NCBI RefSeq assembly: GCF_015706575.1
Contig: NW_024037059.1
Coordinates: 41,639,058 to 41,703,057, forward strand
Reading direction: 5' to 3'
Source of the DNA: Patiria miniata
Taxonomy: Eukaryota; Echinodermata; Asteroidea; Valvatida; Asterinidae
Length of the DNA: 64,000 bases
Under the pieces are notes generated by a model that did no database searches, had not been told where the DNA came from, and saw nothing but the letters and a program-made list of their open reading frames with translations. Shown here piece after piece: positions 24,652-36,600 of the stretch (position 1 is the stretch's first letter; every line of letters starts with the position of its first letter). The position numbers and the translations under genes are program-made.

Positions 24652-27600
24652 TTAAAACTTGAACATGGTTTGCAGTCGTTTCTTCATTTGTTCAAGTTCA
24701 TCTTGTTGCTATAAATAAAAACAAACAGAAGGAAAAACGATAATTTTCCTGGCCTCTCTGTAGACCCAGGTGAAAAAGTAGAGCAGTAGGATCAAAATTA
24801 AAAAAACAATTTTGAACATGTTCAAATTTGTCAGGGCTGTTCCTGATCTTTCAAAACTTTTCCATCAAACTAACAGAATCACTCCGCGGCAGCACAAGAA
24901 CCATCCCGGATTTACTCAAAAGTTGCTATACATGGCAATTCACCGTAAAAATCGTGAATATGTGGACCTAGCATTAGTGAAGGAATTTACCCCTCGGTAT
25001 ATGACAACAAAAAGCAGATAGCAATACTGTCTTTTAGCTGAGCTGTTTTGTGTCTGTAGGTGAGTAGAATGCCATGGTCCAGGTTAAGGTGTTTGACTCA
25101 CGTACGATGGTACGTGGGTTCGAACCCTGCAAGAAACATGGTGTTTGTGCCCTTGGGCAAGACAATTAACTACAATTGCCTCTCTCCACCCAGGAGTATA
25201 AATGGGTACCTGTGAGGGTAGAGGACCAGAGGTCTTGTGATGGAGTTGAGATGGAATTGAGATGGACTTTTGACAAGTGAGATGGACTTTTGACAAGTGA
25301 GATGCACTTACCGTGTCTTGAATGACTTGTTTCTGCATGTTGACCATCTGCTGACTCAGTATCTGCCGGACGTTGTGCAGCAGGTGTCTGCCCAGCTGGT
25401 TGTTCAACTCTCTGGACTCTGCCTCGTGCTCGTTGTGTAGTGACTTCATTCGATCCACACTACAGGGTGAGTAAAAAAAAAAGAAGAAACCCAAATGTCG
25501 GGACCATTGTTCTAGTGAAGTTCTGCATGTAGCACCTTCAAAATCTAGGATATGAAAGCCTTATTCATTTATGTTTCTCTAATAGTACAAGAATCATTCA
25601 GATCACTCATGTATTTTTCAAATTACGGAATTTTAAACACAACCACCATTTTAAATTTCTGTCCACGGATCATGAGAAGGTAACTATTCTTTCAGCAAAA
25701 GGAAAACAAATCACATAAGGATGTGTGAATTGTTTTCATTTTGCTTATAAAGAATGCACACCTTTTTATGTTATCTGTGGACAGAACTTTAAAACGGTGG
25801 TTGTGTTTTAAATTCCGTAACTTGAAAAGTACATAAGTGATTTGGATGATTCTTGTACTAAAAGAAAGCTTATGAATAGGGCTTTCATATCTTAGATTGT
25901 AAAAGCCCTACATGCAGAACTTCACTAAAACAATAGTCCCGACATTTGGGTTTCGCTTTTTTTTTACTCACCCTGTACAGAAACAAAACCAGGAGATGTG
26001 ATACGAGGCTATACTTCAAGAATGTCAATTTGATAAGCACTCAGTGTACTCAGTGCTGGTATCACCTGGGGTCAATTTCACGGCGCTGCTAAGCACAAAC
26101 ATTTGCTCAGCACAAAAAAGTCTGGGTTGGTAAAAGCAGATTACCAGCCAAAACTCCATGTGATGTATATTGCTTGTGATTAGTATTCAGCTGTTGTTTG
26201 CTAAGCATGAAAATCACATGGAGTTTCGGCTGGTAACCAAAACACCACGTGATGTATATTGCTTATGATTAGTATTCAGCTGTTGTTTGCTAAGCATGAA
26301 AATCACATGGAGTTTCGGCTGGTAACCAAAACACCACGTGATGTATATTGCTTGTGATTAATATTCAGCTGTTGTTTGCTAAGCATGAAAATCACATGGA
26401 GTTTCGGCTGGTAACCAAAACACCACGTGATGTATATTGCTTGTGATTAATATTCAGCTGTTGTTTGCTAAGCATGAAAATCACATGGAGTTTCGGCTGG
26501 TAACCAAAACACCACGTGATGTATATTGCTTATGATTAGTATTCAGCTGTTGTTTGCTAAGCATGAAAATCACATGGAGTTTCGGCTGGTAACCAAAACA
26601 CCACGTGATGTATATTGCTTGTGATTAATATTCAGCTGTTGTTTGCTAAGCATGAAAATCACATGGAGTTTCGGCTGGTAACCAAAACACCACGTGATGT
26701 ATATTGCTTGTGATTAATATTCAGCTGTTGTTTGCTAAGCATGAAAATCACATGGAGTTTCGGCTGGTAACCAAAACACCACGTGATGTATATTGCTTGT
26801 GATTAGTATTCAGCTGTTGTTTGCTAAGCATGAAAATCACATGGAGTTTTGGCTGGTAAAAAACCTACTTTCACTAAGCCAGACTTTTTTGTGCTAAGCA
26901 AATTTTTGTGCTAATAGCAGCGCCGTGAAATTGGGCCTTGACGACTGTCAATAAGGTCAGTGAGCAGGAAAAACGATAAAACAATTTTTAAAAGCGAACA
27001 ATACCACCAGAAGTCCACCCTAGCAGTGTTGCACAGGCGACAGAGCTCCACTTACTTTCACTTTCAAGAAGCGACCAATTATATACCTGCCTGCTTAGGG
27101 ATGCTTAGGGGATCTGGATATATCCTGTTTTCAATTCTGTCAACTTGGATTATAGGTCTCGTTTAAATGACGTAACTTCCTACAGATCATCAAAGTGCAT
27201 CAGCATTTTGAGCGTCAACTTGCATAACGCGCATCAGCTGCGTCACATTTTGAACACATTTCGAGCAACAAGCGCGCGTGTTTGGAACATTTTCAACACA
27301 GTGCAATGGGTAGTACGGGAACCGGGTGTCCAATTGCAAAAAGACATGGGTACCCGTTAAAGAAGCCCAACCCCAAAAATCACATCTTGGATGTTGCTGT
27401 TCAAATTGTTCCTAAAGGTCTGAACGATAATACAACCTCATTGGTGCGTCAATTAAGAAAAATACAAGATACAACTGAGCTTATAGCTTTATGGTGTAAA
27501 TTTGCAATCTGCGAGCATCATAAACGTGAAATATGTTTCGTTTCCCATGTTGCCTGGTTTTCATTTTGAAAATCCCCAAAACTTATGACATTCAAACCCT

Positions 27601-30600
27601 TTCTTTTTCTTTGTCTGAGAAGTTACTAAATGATTTGTAAAGTTGGCAGATCCCATAATCTGGAACCGGTTCTGACATGAACATGGCACACAACCCTATC
27701 CCTGTTTAATTTGTCTGTTTATACGAACCAAATTTGTAAGAATGCAAGTTTGAATCTCCTTGAGGAGGATGTTACTCACTGTGTCAGCAACGTAGAGCTG
27801 GTCTTGCGACAGTGCTGCTCCAGAATACTTTGCAGCTTACTATAGGCAGTCTTAAGGTGCCCAAGCTCATCCTCCAAGGATACAATCTGTTCCAGAAGAC
27901 AGTTCTTGAACTCCTCCTGAGCGTTGCTCCTGAATAATGACACAAAGGAATTGTAGGGATGAGTTTCTAAGGAACTGTCCTGAGCTCTGAGAATTAAGTT
28001 GTTCTCACTAGTGCCATTTTCAATTGCGACCGGAAGAGAGCCAGCTGAAAGCGTCCATGTGGAGTGCCACAAACGTGATGGTGAGGACCTGGATCTGCTG
28101 GGCTAAACCCTGGAGCAAGCCAGCTTTGGAGAAGTGTGGTTCTTTGCGCTGACTCTTACGTCTTCTTGGTAGGATGTCGAAAAGAAGGAAACCCACTTTT
28201 GACAGGAATTTTAACTTGTTTGAATTTTTTTTTATAATGTAGTGAAGTAGAGCTGTTCAATCATATGTGGTGACAATTAATTTTTGCAAGAATAGTGTTA
28301 TTATTGTTATTTGAATACAAGTCACAAAAATCACTGTCTTCAAATCAAGCTTTGGAGCTCAGTCAAGCGGATGGAATAAAGCCGTCCATGGACATTGATA
28401 AGTAATGAAGGGTTCCAGAGGAGGGGTTCATCATACCTTGCTTGATGCTGCTGGGACCAGAGTTTAGACACTCGTGTCTGCGTTGTCCTCACTGCTCCGT
28501 CCGTCAGCTGACGGGCTTGCGATTGCTTTGTCTGATGGGCAGAGAAAAGAAGAAACAATCTTATTATTTACTTTATAAAATACTAATTTAAGCACCGTCG
28601 ATATCCCTTGATTATTCGATAATGTTTTGATATCATGCTTTCATGTTTTGATGACATTGCGATTTCATTTTTTTTAAAAATCATATCGAAAAAGTAGAAC
28701 ATTTCGATATTGAGGAATGATATTGAATTCGTGGTCTCCAGTGTAATGCAAAACCTCAAAAATGCTTCCCTTGTTTTTCTTTTTGGCTTGGAGAAGTTTC
28801 GTTGTCAGCCATATATTTTCGTACATCCTCTCATCGGCAATGCCCGGCGCTTGATGAAACTAATTGAACGAGCAATGTGCTCTGGGAAACGGCGTGGCCG
28901 GAATTACTTTTTGGGCGGTTTGAAGAAGTTCCATTGTCTGATATGTTCCCAAATATTGCTCGCCAGTAATGCCTGGCATTGCAATTGAATAAAGCTTATA
29001 CTAATTAAAAAAAAAAAAAAAAGATCAAGGGGTAACATAAAGTTGATCGTTAGTGAGCTGACGAAGCTCCTCATCAGACAAGTGCTTATCCCTTCATTCC
29101 TTAGCGTGAAGAAAAATATGAAATAGTGTTTCTTGGAGATGTTCCGAAGAGAAATGCTCCTGTGTTTTGAGTCTTCAGATGCTCCTTTAATTACCTGCAT
29201 TTTCCGTTTCATTTTCTGGCTGATGGCATTCATCATCTGTTTAATTTGCATTTGCAAACTACTATGGGACTGAGGCGACGAGAGGAGGGCGTCATTGCTG
29301 TTATCGTCACTGTTCTCTGCATCCTCCTCTAGGGGCAAAGTTGGGCTGCTGACAGCTAATGAGTAAATCAGAAAGAAGAGAATCACACAGAGAAAGCTAC
29401 GTCACTATTTATTGGATGTTCAAAGACAGACCCTACCCAGTTACTGAGTCATCAAGGGTAGTGATTTTTGGTGTAAATCTACATCACATGCCAAAGAGTG
29501 CACTTTAAACCATCACTGATTTCATCAGGATAATCCTGTTGAATCACTGATTGGAGCCAAAAGGCTTTTACTGAAATGCGGACTAATGTGCAATTAGTCA
29601 TGACAATGCGAAAAATTCTGAACAAAGTACAAAAGACTCTTCAACATCTGACATTTCTTACTTGAAGAGATAAACTACTTGACACATCACAAAATCTAAT
29701 GATAAATAATAAATTACATTTACATATCACTTCAAAGCGTTCTCTGTGTGAATAAGAATGATTTTAACTCGGTTTTGAATGAGTTTATCGAGTGTGTGTC
29801 TTGAATGTGTGGGAGGAGTAGGTTTGAGTGTAGCAAAGACCCCAAAACCTTCTTGCTTACCTCCCTTGAAGAGCTTCTTGGGTCTCAGGGATCCTTGACT
29901 GTTGTGCTGCGCTGATACACTTGGGTGTACCTCATTATCATTATCTGAGATGACATCTACATCTTGTTCAATGTCTTCTTGACTTTCATCTCCTTCATCG
30001 TCGTTGAAGAGATCACCATACTTACGCTTCAGAGTTGAGGTGGTGGGACGGACCAAGGAGGAAGGACCTGAGTTGTTCATAAAAACTTCAGTCAAGTGTT
30101 GTTCTCGTTGTTCAAGTTCTTGTTGTACCACAGAATGTTATCTTAGTTGTCACTTGTTATCGTACGTATGTCATCGTATGTCGATCACAACAAGTCAATC
30201 AGAAGGCAATAACAAGTCGTCAAATAAAATGACAAGTGATTAAAATGAACTGTGACTGAGGAATCCCTCTACTGTTTTTCATTCTTGTTATGTGTGGCCT
30301 CACTTGTGATTTGACTCATGAAGGACTTGAATAGACCCTGTGCACAGTGCACCATGACAGTGGGCAGGTTTTGTTACTTACATTCAGTTACATTGAAAGC
30401 ACAAAGTGTCAAATCATGTGTGTCACATAGGAACAAAGACATGCCCACTGTCATGGCGCACCGTGCAAAGGGTCTATACAACTGTAGTTTGTGGAGTAAG
30501 TGGCGGTTGGGTTTGTATGTAACTACAGTAGGGACTTATTTTCTTAAAAAAAACTATGGAAGTGGTGAAAATGGAGTCTCAGGCTGGAGGGATTTATCAA

Positions 30601-33600
30601 CAATTTTGAACTATACAAATTGATTAAACATATTTAAAAAAGTTTGTTTTCTTCAAAGTGAAATGGATTCTTTTGTACCTGACTTTACTGGCTCATCTTG
30701 ATGTACTTCTGGTGTCGAATCCTCCGCATAATCTGGGTTAGAGTCAAAAGTGACTTGCTGAAATATAAAAAAGGAACAGTTTGAGAAATTGTTACTTTTA
30801 TAGTCAATTTTTGAAAGGCTATTACTTAATTAAACTAACAGAAATCATTGAACAAATATCCCAACCAGCAGTTTAGAAACTGCCGGGAGTTTTGTGCAGA
30901 CACATTGTACATAATATGTGACCTGTTCTGTCAAAATCAGACTTTTCTGGGCATATGGTCAAAATGAGTTTTTTGCATATTGTTAAAATATGTTCTTTTT
31001 CCTTTTAATAGGTGGTTTAATTTTTTAATCCGGTCATTCCAGGGCAGAGTTATGCTATTTTGAAGTTCATTGTGTTTAAAAGTAGAAAATGGCCACGAAC
31101 GTCACAAAACAGTAATTTCTTTAACTGATATATCTTAACAAATCGTCAAAAATACTACATTTAGAGTTCAACTTAGGGTTTCAAACTTTTATAGTATATT
31201 TTAGACATGTTCAGGATTACAAATATGCACAAATTTGAAAATCGAAAAAAAAATCACCCCACAGCGTTTTTTAAGCCCTATCTCAATTTCAATCTCTGCC
31301 CAGAAGCGTCTGCTTTTGACAGAATAGGGGCCAATTTCATAGAGCTGCTTAAGCACAAAATTTGCTTAAGCACAAAAACGTCTTGCTTAATAAAATCAGG
31401 TTACCGGCCAAAACTCCATGCGATTGTTATGCTAAGTAAACAACAGCTAAATACCAGTCACAAGCAATGTACATCACATGGAGTTTTGGCCGGTAACCTA
31501 ATTTTACTAAGCAATGTTTTTTCGTGCTTAAGCAAATTTTCTGCTTAAGCAGCTCTATGAAACTGGGCCCAGGTCACATATAAGCCAGTAACTGCATAAG
31601 CGCACAATGATGGGACACGGGTCATTCAGGATAATCGACGCACATTGAAAGCGCATGAACGCGCACAGACCCGGGCACTCAACGCTCGCGTGTTAATTAC
31701 AAGCAGAATGGGTGTCCGCGTAACATCACGCATCATCATGTCAGCGATTTTATCCCGAATGACCTTTGACATGGACGACTTCATTGAGATACCGAACTGG
31801 CTTGTTCATCCTCTCATAAACATATGGTTCCCCGATAGAACCTGATCCTACCTTCGGTGTTTTCCCTGAGGAGCTTGAGCACCTGCTGGAAATGGAGGGG
31901 ATCGTCAAGGATTTTGGGGTAACCAAATCAGGCAGAAGATCAGCCCTAATGTCATCCACCAAGACTAAAGGAGTGATAGGGAATGGGTCCTCATATTCAA
32001 GTGTGTTGTCGACATCTCGGGCAATCTCGATGCTGGATTCCTTGTCTTCTTCTGAAGATTGCAGTGAGCGAGGTGTGCTGGCGATCTGGGGTGCAGACTA
32101 TAATGAAACAAGCAAACAGCGGAAAAGGCAAAGTGAAGACGTGATTTTCAAAATTCAATATCCTCTCAAGCTGTGCTTAATCTTCAGCTCTGGGGCCTGT
32201 AAGACTCAAACCAAGACTCCAGTTACTTAGACTCGTATTATGATTTGATAATCAATGGCAAAAAAAAAATCTAAGATGACAACCTGTTTCTTTCAACTCA
32301 GGTAGCTAGAATTTGAAAAGCTTGAGCATGGCGCCAAATAAAGTGACCAACCAGAGATTGGGGAAAATGCCTTGACGGGAGACCGGTCCATTATGGCCTT
32401 TAGCTCCAGAGATTTTTATGTCTTGTTGCGCCCATTCCTTATTCCCCTATTAACTCATTTGCTAAGCTCATAAGACACCGTATAAGACTGGTTTGACTTA
32501 AGGATGACTTTGACACTCAAGTTCCTGAATTTGAGCGATTCACAATGCAGTGCGCCACCAAGAGTTTGCCACATAGAGTTAATTTTTTCCATTGCATTGA
32601 TGTCGACAAATTCGCAGTGCGGGACATTTGAAATTGTTTGTTTTTCTGGTCAGTACTTTTGTATGATTCGAGTATCTGTTTGTCCTTTTCATTTCTTTTA
32701 TCACTGTGGTTTTTTTTCTTAAGGCGACAGATGCTGTGCCCTACACATTAGCTTAACTTGTCTACTGACACTCATTCAAATGGGCCATGTTTTGTCAAAC
32801 CGTAAACTTGCAAAATGGACTCTCAATGGCAAACTCTTGGTGGGGCACTGCATTGTGAATCGCCCAAATTACCTTGACAGTCTTGTTGCTCCTTTGAGAC
32901 TTGTTCAACAGGCTCTGATCTGGTGATTGGAGCCCTGGCTGACTGTCAGAGAAGCTGGAGTCACCCTTCTGGTAGTAGTACATGCACGCGCCTAGACCCT
33001 CCACATCCGAGTCCTGGGAATCTCTGGGTGTTGGCTTCTTTTGCTTTTTCCTTTGTACAGCCGGTGGCCCTCTCTGGAAAAATTGTAAAAGGTTTGAAAT
33101 TTGGAATGGATTTCAGATTATTCCTTGCCTTGCATGTCAGACTTTATAAGCCAGAATTCAGTCTGAATTGAGCGTCCGAGACAAGTTCTCACTGGGCCGA
33201 TTGCAGCTGTCGCGCACTGATCCAATTATAGCAACCAGGCGCGCGTGTGCTTCATGCCAATGCTTGCGCGCGCCTCGCTGAATAACAAAATGAACTACTA
33301 CTTTGATTTTCCTACGGCGCGTCTTAAGAAGCACCGTTGGAAAGGCCTTCTTTTGTTGATTACTTCAAAATGACAGCTTGCCAGAAAGAATAATATCACA
33401 GGGAGATTAGTCTCCTTACTATCTTTCAACCAAGTATGTTTTTCAACAAGAATTACTTTTTGGATGGCTGCAAATGATGGACTCTGGCTTTAAGGTGTTT
33501 ATAACCGTTGACCAATCCTCGACAGATGACTCGGCTGATTCTACACTTTACTGTTGTAAACATTTGTGGGATCAGCAGGATGCAAATAGAAAACCTGCAT

Positions 33601-36600
33601 AGGGCAGTAATTTAATTGTCTCCTATACTGAAATGAACCAGAGTGTAATACCTGCTTCCTTTTCAGTTTTTCCCTTCTCTGTCTGGGTTGCTTCTTGAAG
33701 GTTGTCTCTGGGTTTACCATGTAGGGCTGAGGCACCCATGTCTTGCTTTGGGTCTTGGAGTAAGTAGTCACCTGATGCCAGGCACCATATCCGTCATACA
33801 GTGATCATTGATGAGATGGAGGTATGCGATGATTGGGGGGAGGGTGGAGGCAGATGGCAAGGGGAACACAAAAGGTGATTGGGTGAGAATCAAAAAGATG
33901 CATCAGGATATAGGAATTGAACCAAATGGTCAGGGTGGATCTGGATATCCTGTTTTTAATTCCGTCAACTTGGATTATAGGTCTCGTGCATCATCATTTT
34001 GGGCGTCAACTTACATAATGCGCATCGGCTGCGTCACATTTTGAACACATTTTCGAGCAACAAGTGTGCATGTTTGGAACATTATCAACACTGCGCAATG
34101 CGTGCTTGATTGCGTAAAATATGCAGTTGCAGTTCTCCTACAGAGATGGCCGTCATTGAGCGAGCCCTATTAAAGTGAAAAATTTTGACACTTCTGGTTT
34201 TCAATAATAGCGAAACTGGACACAAGCCTTCCTTTTGATTCCACATTGAAAGCAGGAAGGGAGAGTGAAGCTAGGGAATGAAGGTGATAATTCAACTGGG
34301 AGTAGCACAGACAACCATGATGACAATGGGCGTATTCAAATCCCCTTTCTCGAGTGACCAAGTGTTCTCGCGTTGACGATTAAAAGTGAGTTTGGATCAG
34401 TGCAGCTGGCCATGCATTCAAGATGGCAGCTGCCATATATACACCACCAAATAAAAAGAAGAAAAACAAATTATCCTATTAAAATAATTTACAAAGTGGC
34501 AAAGACAAGCCCATTCTATACTCATGCACACTTTCTTTTTGATCATTGAAACTGCTTCCGCACTACAGGAGTGTTTTCAATTTTATGCACAAAAAATTAA
34601 CGCTAGTTGCAGTATTTTGTTCTTGACATTCTTCATCTACTTCCCAATAAATCGGAAGTGAAACTCCTGTTCCCGAACACCGTTCCAAGTTGGTTCCTGT
34701 CATTCGAAACCCTGTGCTCGTGTTCAGTTAACATGAGAATGGGGTTTTGAGTATGCCCAATAATAGCAATGGGTGGAGATGACGCTGATAGACAAATGAA
34801 TAATTATGATACAAAATCTGGATACCTTCTGTTTGGGTTTCTCAGCCAGCCAGCTTCTTTCGCTTACTGCGTCAGACTCTGTTCGTTTCTTGCTGGAATG
34901 AGGCAGTGGCTCCGGAGAGATCGCTCCAGAGTTTTCACGCTCCTGTTGGGTTTTCTCAACTTCATCATTGGACTCGGCTTCTCTGCATTTGGTCACAAGG
35001 ACAAAGGCATGTATTGCTAAAAAAGTCCTCAACTAGGCATTTTGAGGGATGGTCTTCTTTCTCAGTAAGGACATTTGGGGAAAAAAACCAAACTTTTGGA
35101 CAATTTTTTCATTTTCTAAAAAAAGAATGGTTTAAATGTTAAAGCTTATTACTGAAAGAAAAAAGCAACATTTGGCAGAGCTTTTGATCCAATTTTACCT
35201 GGCCTTGTTTTGATAGTTGATGTTCGACCGTGTTGCTCCTAGTCTTCTTCCAGACTTCTTAACAATGTTCTGAAAGAGAAATTCAAGACATTGGAACACA
35301 AAAGAAATTGCGAGATCTTGAATACTAGACTGTTCTGAGCTGTACTACTGAGATATTTCACCCGAGTTCTCCGTCTTGTGCTCTGCCATTTTGTTTATTC
35401 TGGGCAACCATGGAACCAAAAAAAACCCCCATAAACTGCATTATGGAATCTGGGAAATAGCATTATGGAATCTGGGATATTTCACTTTCTAATGCACAAT
35501 TAGCAAGACTGAACTTAAGATGTTCATGACCAACCTCACAAACTTTGCTGAAGTTTTCCACCGACACATTATCTGTGGCATCGTGGTCGTCACTAGAGAC
35601 TATGACAGGGTCCTCTCGATTGGCGACCTCCTCAGACTCAACTTCTACAATCTCCACTCCAAAGTTTCTCTTGCTTCTTGGTGGCATCTTACGGCTGCTT
35701 GTCTGCTCCTTGTAGGATGCTTTCATCCTTTTCTCCCTGTCAGTGGATGCTTCAGGGGATGTATTGCTTGGCTGTTCCATTCGTGGCCCGGACTGAGTTC
35801 TCTGCCTATTTGCCTTTTGTCCACTGCATGATGAACCATTTCATACAAATTATAGCGAGTTTTTATCAAGAGAAATTCTTTTTTGAGAATAATGAAAAAC
35901 TTGCCAGTACATGAACATTGGGCAATTGTACAACCACAACAAATGGAAAAAGTAAAAGATTTGCAAGCAATCCAACAGCTCAGGAGTTTTATATGTAGTA
36001 AACTAAAGACTTACTCACCTGTTGTCCTGTCTGTTCTTTCTGTTTTCCAACAGCAGCTCACTAAATGCTTCTGCAGCCCCCCTTCTTGGGATTTTTCTCT
36101 CCAGGAACTGCCTCTGTGTGCCGGTGAGACTCTCTACAAAGCTTTGCACATCCTCGTCAGAGTATTGGTCAATGTTGGCTACTGATGAAGACAGTTGCAT
36201 ATTTTGGGGGCTGGATGTCATCGGTGCCGCATCTCGGGGTTGTTCAATATCTGAAAGCTCTTCTGGACTTGGAGGCGGCTTGTTGGTATTTCTCCTCGTG
36301 TACCGCCTGCCTGCATCATTTAGTTTGTCATCGCCAGTATCGGAGGGCTCTTTGGGACTTTGGACTAGCCTGTCCGAGGGATTTCGATATTTACGATTTG
36401 ATGCCACCCTGGGTTGTTCCGTGTCTGACAGAACTGGGCTTAGTGACTTTTTGCTTGGTACGACATGCTTGGCAGGGACCTTTCTCTTAGCTTGAGTATT
36501 TTTGGCTGCCTTTGCCATAGGAGACCGCTTCTTCCTGATACGTGGCTTGAGGCCGACACTCGCACAACTCTCAGAGTCTGCAAAGTCATAAACAGAGAGA

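Noticed and set aside
26143-26857. Regular repeats suggestive of a CRISPR array
   Set aside because: Units are contiguous 89-bp tandem copies without unique spacers, inside a eukaryotic MITE in an intron.
36022-36495. Plus-strand open frames opposite SYCP2 exon 17
   Set aside because: They mirror the codon bias of the minus-strand exon, which has in-phase splice sites and family context; the plus-strand products match nothing.
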